Source: an uncultured Bacteroidota bacterium
GTDB taxonomy: Bacteria > Bacteroidota > Bacteroidia > Flavobacteriales > Flavobacteriaceae
DNA length: 64,000 bases
NCBI GenBank assembly: GCA_902613595.1
Contig: CACMHY010000002.1
Location: 124,001 to 188,000, forward strand
Direction: 5' to 3'
Positions 1 through 7,322 of this stretch are shown piece by piece. The number at the start of each line of letters is the position of its first letter. The first letter of the stretch is position 1. A program made the translations under genes and the position numbers. The notes beneath the pieces were generated by a model. That model searched no databases, was not told where the DNA came from, and saw nothing but the letters and a program-made list of their open reading frames with translations.

Positions 1-522
1 ATAGTTTTCTCCAAATTCAGTTTGTAAACTCTCACCCTCTTGATCATCGTTTACAAAGTCATATAATAGTAAATCATTATCAATGGAAAATTTAAACGGT
101 GTGGGTCTTACATCCTTTTTATCATCAATTTCAACCACTCCGTCAATGCCGCCACCCCATAACCAACTAATTGCACCTCCAGTTGCGTGAGATATGGTTT
201 CTGTAATTATATTATCATCGATTTTAAACTTTCCATACATTCCACTACCGCTTTTCCAATCATTCGATGGGTCGTACACATTGTTAATCCAAGCCACATT
301 TCCTTTATGAAAAACTTTTATTTGTCTGTATTCAGGATCTGTGTCTTTTATATAAACCGTATCAACTGCCTTCCCTTTCACTGTTTGGATAGTTCCAATT
401 CTTTCCCAAAAACCGTTCAACTTATCTTCTATAGTTAAAACTTTTTCTTGGGTTTTCTTAACTTCTCCACAACTAATAATTATAAGCAAAGAAGCTAAGA
501 CTAAATGAAGTTTGCAATACAT
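1..522 (-). CDS. two-repeat lipoprotein, paralogue C (3' end cut by window edge)
   Basis: The gene is read on the minus strand from an ATG at 522 and is open for 174 codons to the window edge. It starts with a lipoprotein signal ending LIIISCGE, so it should be anchored in a membrane facing the periplasm or cell surface. After this comes a module with GFWERIGTIQ, GKAVDT, VAWINN and GMYGKF, which matches the first halves of the proteins at 905-1831 and 2184-3122. The second module seen in those paralogues must lie outside the window. Function is unknown; a small beta-rich, lipocalin-like fold is only a guess. It sits 15 bases downstream of a small lipoprotein gene and is probably the last visible member of the same operon. 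Confidence 0.8.
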   Translation of the reverse strand, partial: MYCKLHLVLASLLIIISCGEVKKTQEKVLTIEDKLNGFWERIGTIQTVKGKAVDTVYIKDTDPEYRQIKVFHKGNVAWINNVYDPSNDWKSGSGMYGKFKIDDNIITETISHATGGAISWLWGGGIDGVVEIDDKKDVRPTPFKFSIDNDLLLYDFVNDDQEGESLQTEFGENY

Positions 523-537
523 AATTAATAAAGATTT

Positions 538-903
538 TTAGTTTGTTGAATATGTTGAATAAGTCTGAGGAGAATTATTTTGATAAGAGTAATTCACTTT
601 CTTAGTTTTAGTATCCTTTTTGGATTTTTTGTTGTTGGAAGTATTACCTTTTTTGGATGGTGTTGATCCGTAACCATTGTACGAAACATTTTTGCTTAGT
701 GATTCTTTTTTGTCAAGGTTTCTTACAATTGAGTTTTTGAACTTGTTTTTTCTATCCTCTTGAGTAAAAAGATTTTCATTTTTTTTATCGATTTTTGAGA
801 ATGCTTCTAATGCATCTTCGCCAGAAGAACCCTTATTTTCAGTGCTGCACGAAAAGAGTCCCAAAACAAAAAAACCGATTAAAACATGATGTTTCCCAAA
901 CAT
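538..903 (-). CDS. small lysine-rich lipoprotein, paralogue B
   Basis: A 121-residue protein with a lipoprotein signal (LGLFSCST). The mature part is hydrophilic and rich in Lys, Ser and Asn. It shares three landmarks with the small protein at 1839-2177: an AF-KID-K then LFTQEDR segment near residues 33-50, a YxGYGS motif in the middle, and an identical C-terminal YSTN. The conserved extreme C-terminus suggests that end is recognised or exposed, which is inference. It starts 1 base after the stop of the large paralogue B, so the two are probably translated together. I do not recognise the family. Confidence 0.75.
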   Translation of the reverse strand: MFGKHHVLIGFFVLGLFSCSTENKGSSGEDALEAFSKIDKKNENLFTQEDRKNKFKNSIVRNLDKKESLSKNVSYNGYGSTPSKKGNTSNNKKSKKDTKTKKVNYSYQNNSPQTYSTYSTN

Positions 904-904
904 T

Positions 905-1831
905 TTATTTAACTCTTTTGTAAACTAAACCTCTTCCTGTCATCTCGTTGTTTGGATTATTTCCTGAAAACGATTTGTCAATTTGCAGAAAAAGATCGTC
1001 ATTGTAAAATGAAATTTCGTGAGTTGTTTTATTAGATTTAGGTTCTGATTCTGAAGTGAATGTACCGCTGCCCCATTCCCCATATTCATAAAGTTTATTG
1101 TTCTCCTCATCTAATACGAAAGTACCATATCCTCCATAACCACCATATCCTGGTTCGTCAGGATCAGCTAAACCGGTTTGGTCAACCTGATACATATATC
1201 TACCTCTATACATTACTTTCATATCTAAAATAACGTCACTTGGCAGAGACGTTGTATCAACCGGTATTTCGTTTACGTATGCAATTTCATAAACTCTTTT
1301 CCAAACTCCATCTATTCGCGACTTTGGTTCTAAATCTGGGAGTTTTTCAAAGAATTCAGCATATTCACTTTCAGGTGTATTTTTTTGTGAATAAATCCCA
1401 TCTCCTAAACTTATACTCATATTCCATGTTTGAGATTCTATGCTGTTTTCATCTTTATATTGTTTTAATCCAGCACCCATTAAACCTGTACCGTGCGACA
1501 TGAGTTCAGTAAGAGAGTCACGAGAGTAAATATTGAATTTTCCATATCCACCTGAGCCACCTTTCCATGGGGCCATCGAGTCTTTCCAAAAGTTGTTAAT
1601 CCACATAACTCTGTCATTTAAATAAACTTTAATCTGTTTATTATTTGGAGTTTGCGAATTCACGAATGCGAGAGTATCAACAGCAATTCCATTCATCAAT
1701 TGAATAGTACCGACTCTATTCCAAAAACCTAGAATATCTTCCTCATAGCTGTCTATGTTCTTATTTGTTTGGTTATTTCCACATGATACTAAGGAGATTA
1801 GTATTGAAACAAAAAGTATTTTTTTTAACAT
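905..1831 (-). CDS. two-repeat lipoprotein, paralogue B
   Basis: The start is placed at the ATG at 1831, because from there the protein opens with a clean lipoprotein signal (MLKKILFV...LVSCGNN); a longer reading from 1870 adds residues upstream of the signal and overlaps the preceding gene. The roughly 308-residue product contains two similar modules. The first has LGFWNRVGTIQ, GIAVDTL and GGYGKF; the second has DGVWKRVYEI, IPVDTTSLPSD and a Gly-Tyr-rich GYGGYGGYGTF stretch. The internal duplication implies a two-domain fold. Paralogues lie on both sides, at 2184-3122 and 1-522. Function unknown; likely membrane-anchored outside the cytoplasm. Confidence 0.8.
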   Translation of the reverse strand: MLKKILFVSILISLVSCGNNQTNKNIDSYEEDILGFWNRVGTIQLMNGIAVDTLAFVNSQTPNNKQIKVYLNDRVMWINNFWKDSMAPWKGGSGGYGKFNIYSRDSLTELMSHGTGLMGAGLKQYKDENSIESQTWNMSISLGDGIYSQKNTPESEYAEFFEKLPDLEPKSRIDGVWKRVYEIAYVNEIPVDTTSLPSDVILDMKVMYRGRYMYQVDQTGLADPDEPGYGGYGGYGTFVLDEENNKLYEYGEWGSGTFTSESEPKSNKTTHEISFYNDDLFLQIDKSFSGNNPNNEMTGRGLVYKRVK

Positions 1832-1838
1832 AATATTT

Positions 1839-2177
1839 TTAATTTGTTGAGTAGGCTGAAAAACCTGCATTAGAGAATTTTGGCTTCGCTACTTTGTTTT
1901 TTTTAATTTTCTTATTTGATTCTTTCTTTTCTAAACTTTTTGCAGAACCATATCCACTGTAACCAGAGTTGGCAGTTAAAGATGCTTTTATTGATTCAGA
2001 TTTTTTTTTGGAATTATCGTAAGATTTAATTCTATCTTCTTGAGTAAATAGTTTTTTGTCACGTTTATCAATCTTCTCAAAAGCATTTGACCTTACCTTA
2101 TTTTCTTTGGCCTCAGCGTCTGAACATGAATAGATGATTGTAACAAGAGTTAAAATTGAAATCAAAAACTTTTTCAT
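1839..2177 (-). CDS. small lysine-rich lipoprotein, paralogue A
   Basis: A 112-residue protein with lipoprotein signal ending TIIYSCSD. The mature chain is strongly basic and low-complexity. It shares AFEKIDK, LFTQEDR, the YSGYGS motif and the terminal YSTN with the small lipoprotein at 538-903. It lies 6 bases after the large paralogue A and 7 bases before the large paralogue B, so it belongs to the same minus-strand operon. The pairing of one large and one small lipoprotein repeats twice, which suggests that the two kinds of protein work together. No known family recognised. Confidence 0.75.
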   Translation of the reverse strand: MKKFLISILTLVTIIYSCSDAEAKENKVRSNAFEKIDKRDKKLFTQEDRIKSYDNSKKKSESIKASLTANSGYSGYGSAKSLEKKESNKKIKKNKVAKPKFSNAGFSAYSTN

Positions 2178-2183
2178 ACCAAT

Positions 2184-3122
2184 TTACTGAACTCTTTTAT
2201 ATACAACACCTCTTTCTTTGTCTTGACGCCATGTCTGATTCAATGTGTCTTTAGTAATTTGTTGATACATATCATCATCATAAAAAGTAACACTTGCATA
2301 ATGTGCGTTAGCGGCATTTCTTGGGGTATTATTATTTACAGAACCACGCCATGAACCAAATTCATTGTATTCAATCATATTTCCTTTGCCGTCATATTCA
2401 AATTGACCATAACCAGATATACCGCCATATTCAGGATTTTTTATGTCCTTGATATAGTTAGTTTGATCAACAACTACCATAAAATAACCATCCTTTATAA
2501 TTTTTAAATCAAGTATAGCGTCAGTTGGGACTGAGGTTGTGTCAATCGCGACTCCATTTACATATGAAATTTCGTAAGCCCTTTTCCATACACCATCCAT
2601 TTTAGTTTTTTTTATTACTGGTAGTTTTTCATAATATTCACCAAATTGAATATTTTCTTCTGAGTTTGGAACTCTACCTCCCAATTGTGTGTAAGTGTTT
2701 TCATCCAAATAATATCCAAATGGAAATTTTATTGAACTTACTCCCAATGAATCTTTTTGATAGTGAAGAAATGCTCCCATACCACCACAACCATGCGACA
2801 TGAATTCAGTTAGTGTATCTTTTGATATTTCAAATTTACCATATCCTCCAGGCGCACCCCAGGAATTTGTTTTATCGTTTGCATTATTTAACCATAATAC
2901 GTTTCCATCAGAATAAACCTTAACATTTCTGAAGCCTTCCTCTTCACCTGTATTATCAATACCATAAAATAGAGTATCAACAGGAGTTCCATTGACAAAT
3001 TGAATAGTTCCTTTTCTTTCCCAAAAGCCTTCAATTGGAAATTTGGTTTTTGATGTACTTTGTTTTGGAGCCTCGCCACAAGACACCAACAGAAGGATTA
3101 AAACTATCGCAAAGGTTCTCAT
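2184..3122 (-). CDS. two-repeat lipoprotein, paralogue A
   Basis: This is the first gene of the five-gene minus-strand operon. The start at 3122 gives MRTFAIVLILLLVSCGE, a good lipoprotein signal; an ATG three codons earlier (3131) is also possible. The protein of about 312 residues has two modules, each with a W-R-x-x-x-I core: EGFWERKGTIQ with TPVDTL, then DGVWKRAYEI with VAIDTTSVPTD. It also carries GGYGKF and SGYGQF motifs and an SHGCGG segment matching SHGTG of paralogue B. Function unknown. It is divergently oriented from the RsbW-like gene at 3224, so the two operons share an intergenic region of about 100 bases. Confidence 0.8.
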   Translation of the reverse strand: MRTFAIVLILLLVSCGEAPKQSTSKTKFPIEGFWERKGTIQFVNGTPVDTLFYGIDNTGEEEGFRNVKVYSDGNVLWLNNANDKTNSWGAPGGYGKFEISKDTLTEFMSHGCGGMGAFLHYQKDSLGVSSIKFPFGYYLDENTYTQLGGRVPNSEENIQFGEYYEKLPVIKKTKMDGVWKRAYEISYVNGVAIDTTSVPTDAILDLKIIKDGYFMVVVDQTNYIKDIKNPEYGGISGYGQFEYDGKGNMIEYNEFGSWRGSVNNNTPRNAANAHYASVTFYDDDMYQQITKDTLNQTWRQDKERGVVYKRVQ

Positions 3123-3182
3123 AATATGCATATTGAAATATTGTTATTGATTTATGATTAATTTTTTATAAATATAAATTTT

Positions 3183-3195
3183 ATCTAAATTAGAT
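3183..3195. promoter_or_regulatory. 13-base palindrome between divergent operons
   Basis: The sequence ATCTAA-A-TTAGAT is a perfect inverted repeat with a single central base. It lies between the divergent lipoprotein operon and the RsbW/STAS/cyclase operon, 28 bases upstream of the latter's start codon. It could be an operator for either operon. In such AT-rich DNA short palindromes arise by chance, so this is a weak call. Confidence 0.25.
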
Positions 3196-3223
3196 CCAAG
3201 TATTCATAAACCAATTTTAGCTA

Positions 3224-3646
3224 ATGAAGAAAAACCCAACAGTCGAACTAAAACTCCCTATTTTAAAGGACATGGAGCTAGTTGCAACACACACTTCTGA
3301 TGTTGTAGCTAAACATATGAATTTATCTGAGGAAAAATCTGCAGAAATTTCAATGGCACTTATCGAAGCATGTATAAATGCCTTTGAGCACTCGGAGACA
3401 AAAGAAGATATTTATATTCATTTTATTATAAGTGATGAAAAACTTACTATAAAAGTTATTGACAAGGGGGTTGGATTCGATGCTTCATCAATAGAATTGC
3501 CAAATATTGACCAGAAAATCACTGATGAAAGAAAAAGAGGTTGGGGCCTTATGCTAATCAAAGAACTAATGGATAAAGTTGATTATGAGTCTGATAATAC
3601 GGGAACAACATTAACTATGACAAAAAATAAAGAAACCGATGAGTAG
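3224..3646 (+). CDS. RsbW-like ATP-binding protein (anti-sigma factor / serine kinase family)
   Basis: A 140-residue stand-alone GHKL ATPase domain. The N-box is EACINAFEHSE, the G1 box is DKGVGFD and the G2 region is KRGWGLMLIKELMD, all in the order seen in RsbW/SpoIIAB proteins. Known members bind a partner protein and phosphorylate a STAS antagonist on serine. The next gene, overlapping by 8 bases, encodes exactly such a STAS protein. No sigma factor lies nearby; the third gene of the operon is a nucleotide cyclase, so the switch may control that enzyme. Cytoplasmic. The family call is firm; the target is inference. Confidence 0.88.
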   Translation: MKKNPTVELKLPILKDMELVATHTSDVVAKHMNLSEEKSAEISMALIEACINAFEHSETKEDIYIHFIISDEKLTIKVIDKGVGFDASSIELPNIDQKITDERKRGWGLMLIKELMDKVDYESDNTGTTLTMTKNKETDE

Positions 3647-3980
3647 CATAACAAATAAGAGCATAAGAGACGGGATTGTAATTATTTCAACGGAAGGTTA
3701 CTTCAATAAAGATCTTGGCGAGGCGTTAAAAGCAATTGCTGATGAAGAAATTAAAAATGGACATAAAAGCTTTTTAATCAATCTTGAAAACTCTAAAATT
3801 GTGAACAGTATCGGAGCTTCTATTTTAATTGAGATAATCGAAGATTTACAATCAATGGATGGCTCTCTAAACTTCTGTAATTTGGCCCCCATTATTGCTA
3901 AGACATTTAAAATTATGGGATTAACAAAGTATTGTGAAACTTTCGAAAATGAAGATGCAGCCATAGCTAAATTGGCATAA
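3639..3980 (+). CDS. STAS-domain protein (anti-anti-sigma factor family)
   Basis: A 113-residue single STAS domain. The loop VNSIGAS (Ser57 at its centre) corresponds to the D-S-x-G phosphoacceptor loop of SpoIIAA/RsbV proteins. The serine is therefore a likely substrate of the RsbW-like kinase encoded just upstream. The start codon overlaps the end of the kinase gene by 8 bases, and the cyclase gene begins 1 base after the stop, so all three should be translated as a unit. In known systems the unphosphorylated STAS protein sequesters the kinase and frees its client. Confidence 0.88.
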   Translation: MSSITNKSIRDGIVIISTEGYFNKDLGEALKAIADEEIKNGHKSFLINLENSKIVNSIGASILIEIIEDLQSMDGSLNFCNLAPIIAKTFKIMGLTKYCETFENEDAAIAKLA

Positions 3981-3981
3981 A

Positions 3982-5937
3982 ATGCAACTTGATCTTTCGT
4001 CTTTCTCAAAACTTTATGATAAAGAGAAACTTCCAAATAAAAAAATAGACTTTATTGTTAATTGGCTTGAAAAAAAAGGATTTCAAGTAAAATTTTTCTT
4101 AGACAATAAAAACCTTTTTTCAAAATCAAAAAAATCAGCCTTTGTTAAGGTGGAAAGCTTAGACTTCTCAAGTCTATTTTCAAGTAAAAATATGCTTCCC
4201 TATTCTAAAATTTCTAAATATTTTCAGACCAATTTATTCGATAGTAATAATATTTCACCAAACAACATGGAGGGCTTAGTTGCTGGATTAAAGGTAAAAT
4301 CCTCTTATGTTGGCGCTTTTTGTCTATGGAATCCAAAAATTGATAGTAAGGATTTGATCACAATAATTGATTATTTTAAGCATTTGGTTCAATCAAATTT
4401 TAGAGAGTTGCTCCTAAGTAAAAAGTTAAGAAAAAACACTTCAGATTTAAGAGACAAAAAATTAGAAATAGAATCATTTATTGATATATCAGAGTTATTA
4501 AGTGGAACTAGTGAATCAGAAATTTTATTTCAAAAACTTTTAGAATATCTAGTATTTACTATGAATGCATCGAAAGGAGTAATTCTTTCAAAAGAACCAA
4601 ATTCAGGAATATATGAGTTAAAAGCAACATTAGGAATAAAAGATGATCTTCATAAAAAAATCTTTAGAGAGAATAAGGGGGTTTTATCTATACTAAAGAA
4701 AGAAAAAAAATCATTGTTACTCAATTTTTCAGAGGATTTACCATTACTCTCTTTTTCTAAAAAAAATTCTGTGATTGGCCCTTTCTTAAATGGGAAAAAT
4801 CTTAACGGTTGTATTATATTGTATGACAAGGAGAGCAGAAAAGGTTTTGTTGATTTTGATCAATACGACCTTAGGTTTTTCAATTCTATAGTCAAAAAAA
4901 TCTCTTTGTCCTACAACAATATAATCCTTTTAGATAATGTCAAAAAATCAAAAAAACTAATTGATAACATAATGTCTTCCATCTCAACCGGGATAGTTAA
5001 AATTAATTTAATGGGTGAAATTGAGTATATCAATGATTCTGCAATAGAAATTTTTCAGCTCGATAAATCAATATTATTAGATAATCATTATGCGATTGTT
5101 TTCGAAAGTAACCCAGATCTTACAGAATTAATTGAATTTGCTGAAAGTAGAAATCATATTCTTTACGAGGAAAATTTAAGAGTAAAAAAACAAGACAGTA
5201 ACGAAACTAATATCAACCTAACCATTTCCCCTGTTTTTGACGATGGTGTTAACTCTGGTTCAGTTATTTCTTTTGAAGATTTATCTGATATAAACAAAGT
5301 CAAATCAACCTTTAAAAAATACGTATCAGAAAATATAGTAGATGAATTGTTATTGAATGAAGATTCTTTAGAGCTGGGTGGAGTAGAACAGGAGGTTTGT
5401 GTATTATTTTCAGATATTAGGGGCTTTACCTCAATGTCAGAACTTATGGAGCCTTCGAAAGTGGTTAAACTTTTGAACAGTTTCTTTGATAAGATGATAG
5501 ATGTCGTCTTTAAATATAACGGCACTCTTGACAAAATAATTGGTGACGAACTAATGGTTTTGTATGGTGCTCCATTAAAAAAAGCAGATGATATTTTAAA
5601 TGCTGTAAAAACAGCAAAAGAAATGTTTACTACCCTTGATCAATTCAATGTAAAAATGTTAGAAGAAGGATATCCTGAATTGAATATTGGAATTGGAATT
5701 AATTATGGTAAAGTTATATGTGGTAATATTGGATCTGAGCAACAGATGAACTATACAGTGATTGGAGATACTGTAAATTTGGCTTCAAGATTGTGTTCGG
5801 CTGCAAAACCTGGAGAAATTATAATTTCTGATAGTGTATATAAAAATCTAGATGATACTATTGGCTTTTCATTGAATGAAAAATTAAGTCTAAAAGGTAA
5901 GAAGCAACCTGTAAAAAATTGGAAATTTACTTATTAA
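3982..5937 (+). CDS. GAF-PAS class III adenylate/guanylate cyclase
   Basis: A 651-residue cytoplasmic signalling enzyme. Residues 1-150 are a divergent region of unclear fold, about 170-315 resemble a GAF domain, about 325-440 a PAS domain (DNIMSSISTGIVKIN...), and 470-650 form a class III cyclase homology domain. The catalytic set looks complete: metal-binding Asp478 (FSDIRGFT) and Asp522 (IIGDE), base-recognition Lys518 and Thr592, and Asn599 and Arg603 in VNLASRL. A Lys/Thr pair is typical of adenylate cyclases of the cyanobacterial type, so cAMP is the most likely product. It is the third gene of the RsbW-STAS operon, and its stop codon abuts the stop of the DUF5706-like gene on the other strand. 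Confidence 0.9.
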   Translation: MQLDLSSFSKLYDKEKLPNKKIDFIVNWLEKKGFQVKFFLDNKNLFSKSKKSAFVKVESLDFSSLFSSKNMLPYSKISKYFQTNLFDSNNISPNNMEGLVAGLKVKSSYVGAFCLWNPKIDSKDLITIIDYFKHLVQSNFRELLLSKKLRKNTSDLRDKKLEIESFIDISELLSGTSESEILFQKLLEYLVFTMNASKGVILSKEPNSGIYELKATLGIKDDLHKKIFRENKGVLSILKKEKKSLLLNFSEDLPLLSFSKKNSVIGPFLNGKNLNGCIILYDKESRKGFVDFDQYDLRFFNSIVKKISLSYNNIILLDNVKKSKKLIDNIMSSISTGIVKINLMGEIEYINDSAIEIFQLDKSILLDNHYAIVFESNPDLTELIEFAESRNHILYEENLRVKKQDSNETNINLTISPVFDDGVNSGSVISFEDLSDINKVKSTFKKYVSENIVDELLLNEDSLELGGVEQEVCVLFSDIRGFTSMSELMEPSKVVKLLNSFFDKMIDVVFKYNGTLDKIIGDELMVLYGAPLKKADDILNAVKTAKEMFTTLDQFNVKMLEEGYPELNIGIGINYGKVICGNIGSEQQMNYTVIGDTVNLASRLCSAAKPGEIIISDSVYKNLDDTIGFSLNEKLSLKGKKQPVKNWKFTY

Positions 5938-6471
5938 TTATATAGCATAAATACTTATAAAAAACAGTGTTATAAAAATAAGTGATCTTAATAAATGTTT
6001 AAGTCCCTTATTTACATTTAGAAATTTAGTTGAGGCTATATTTGCTGTGGCATAAACAGATTGGGTTAAGTGTTTTCGATAAGTATTTTCATCATTTAGT
6101 ACTTCTTCCAAAGAATCAAAAAAGTTTTCAAAATTTTTATATTTTGAAACATCTCCAAAAAATAGAGGAGATTTTTTAACAGTAAAATCAAACCTCGGTA
6201 GAATACACATTACACATCTTCTCAAAGAAGCAATTATGAAAAAAAAGGATACGCCTAGAAGTAGAACGTGGACAACACCAGAAAAACCTGTTGAAAAAGA
6301 ATAAATATTTTCTTCATCTAAAATATCTAAAGTATATCCTAAACCAAAAATTAGACTATAAATTGATATTATAGCTGTAGCTTTAACCTCAGCAAATTGA
6401 ATCTGACCATAGTTGTAGTTGATCACATTCCAATAATCTTCAATATCTATGTTTTTGAGTTTACCACTCAT
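5938..6471 (-). CDS. DUF5706 / Pycsar-effector-like membrane protein
   Basis: A 177-residue protein with three predicted membrane helices at about 31-49, 64-84 and 160-177. The pattern fits the DUF5706 (PycTM) family: an N-terminal QFAEVKATAIISI segment leading into helix 1, a Pro-Arg after helix 2 (residues 92-93), the SPLFFGD motif at 101-107, and a helical segment with TANIASTKF before helix 3. Known PycTM effectors are membrane proteins activated by cyclic pyrimidine nucleotides. The gene lies tail to tail with a class III cyclase with no spacer. The family assignment is from memory of its pattern; linkage to the cyclase is inference. Confidence 0.72.
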   Translation of the reverse strand: MSGKLKNIDIEDYWNVINYNYGQIQFAEVKATAIISIYSLIFGLGYTLDILDEENIYSFSTGFSGVVHVLLLGVSFFFIIASLRRCVMCILPRFDFTVKKSPLFFGDVSKYKNFENFFDSLEEVLNDENTYRKHLTQSVYATANIASTKFLNVNKGLKHLLRSLIFITLFFISIYAI

Positions 6472-6522
6472 TGATATTTATAATTGGTTTATTTGTTACT
6501 TTTTTAAATATAGAAATTTAAA

Positions 6523-6690
6523 TTGAGAAAAATAAGAAGTAAAAGCTGCCAGCGTTGCCAAAAAACAGAGGATATAATGTTCAGAGTTGTCTATCAAAAG
6601 AATTTAGGGTGGCAATTTTTGTGTAAAAGATGTGTGCTGGAGGTGAAGGGAAGTACCTCATATAAATATGGAGGTACTTGGAAAAGATAA
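6523..6690 (+). CDS. small zinc-ribbon protein
   Basis: A 55-residue reading frame with a TTG start at 6523; an in-frame stop lies just upstream at 6511, and no ATG precedes the first cysteine pair. It has two CxxC pairs (Cys9/Cys12 in CQRC, Cys34/Cys37 in CKRC) separated by 21 residues, and ends YKYGGTWKR. This is the layout of a compact zinc ribbon, and I recall similar short proteins in other flavobacteria. Its role is unknown. It runs divergent from the DUF5706-like gene and convergent with the lipoprotein at 6706. Confidence 0.7.
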   Translation: MRKIRSKSCQRCQKTEDIMFRVVYQKNLGWQFLCKRCVLEVKGSTSYKYGGTWKR

Positions 6691-6705
6691 GATTTTCAAT
6701 ATTTA

Positions 6706-7143
6706 TTAAAGATCAGGACATAGAACATCAATACTCTGATCAGCCTCGTAAAAACTTAAAGTATAGCTTTCAGGGTAAAAAGAATCACACTCCTTATATG
6801 ATCTGAATAGCTTATTATCGTCATCAAAATAATAGGAAAAGGTACCACAATGATTTATATTTTCACCGGTTGCTCTTAATCCTAGTTTAAGAGTATCGGC
6901 ACCATTTTTTAATATGGTATACTTTATCTCATTACCTCTTACTAGTTTTAATTCCTCAGTGTAATCAATACAGACTCCATCTTCAACTAATACTAGTTTA
7001 AAGGGATTGCTTTGCAGTGTCATAAAGTTTGTACCCCTTGTCCAAACTATACCATCTATTCTTTCAAGCAGTAATTGTTCTTTGCTTTCTTTAGTACAGA
7101 AAATAAACAACACGGTTAAAGAAATAATAAAAACTTTTTTCAT
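6706..7143 (-). CDS. hypothetical lipoprotein
   Basis: A 145-residue protein with a short hydrophobic signal ending LFIFCTKE, likely lipid-modified on the cysteine. The mature part is acidic and probably beta-rich, with cysteines in GVCIDY, NHCGTF, KECDSF and at the C-terminus (DVLCPDL), which could form disulfides outside the cytoplasm. I recognise no family. Its start codon overlaps the stop codon of a 31-residue membrane peptide gene in an ATGA arrangement, so the two are probably translated in succession. Confidence 0.7.
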   Translation of the reverse strand: MKKVFIISLTVLFIFCTKESKEQLLLERIDGIVWTRGTNFMTLQSNPFKLVLVEDGVCIDYTEELKLVRGNEIKYTILKNGADTLKLGLRATGENINHCGTFSYYFDDDNKLFRSYKECDSFYPESYTLSFYEADQSIDVLCPDL

Positions 7144-7235
7144 TGGTTTTTATTTTTCACAAAGTCTCTTGCTAAGGCAATTAAAACGATAATCATTGTA
7201 ATTACTACTGTGATTGCAACACCTTTAGGAGTCAT
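7140..7235 (-). CDS. 31-residue single-pass membrane peptide
   Basis: The frame starts at ATG 7235 and stops with TGA at 7140-7142. It encodes MTPKG followed by a hydrophobic helix (VAITVVITMIIVLIALA) and a short charged tail RDFVKNKNQ. The stop codon shares bases with the start of the lipoprotein gene at 7143 (ATGA), which supports real translation. It is too short for family assignment. Function unknown, location probably the inner membrane. Confidence 0.55.
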   Translation of the reverse strand: MTPKGVAITVVITMIIVLIALARDFVKNKNQ

Positions 7236-7322
7236 AGAATTTTTTTAACTCTGCAAATATAAAAAAACACAGTTATTAAAGTAATTTCGTAGATTGGATT
7301 TGAGATTAATAACTTATCTAAC

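Larger units (their letters stand above)
1..3122 (-). repeat. tandem array of duplicated lipoprotein gene pairs
   Basis: Large and small lipoprotein genes alternate in the order large A, small A, large B, small B, large C. Large proteins share protein-level motifs with each other, and small ones share LFTQEDR and the C-terminal YSTN. The spacing between genes is 1 to 15 bases throughout. The simplest reading is repeated duplication of a two-gene unit followed by considerable divergence, since the copies differ clearly at DNA level. The array may continue past the left edge. Confidence 0.7.

Noticed and set aside
187-438. 83-codon open frame on the plus strand
   Set aside because: It lies opposite the partial lipoprotein gene, has no start context or recognisable domain, and the minus-strand frame shows a clear family match.
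3698-4036. 112-codon frame on the minus strand
   Set aside because: It is antisense to the STAS gene and the start of the cyclase, both strongly supported.
5938-6471. Calling the cyclase/DUF5706 pair a canonical Pycsar defence system
   Set aside because: The cyclase is large with GAF and PAS domains, has an adenylate-cyclase-like base site, and the genes are convergent instead of co-transcribed; only a similarity is claimed.
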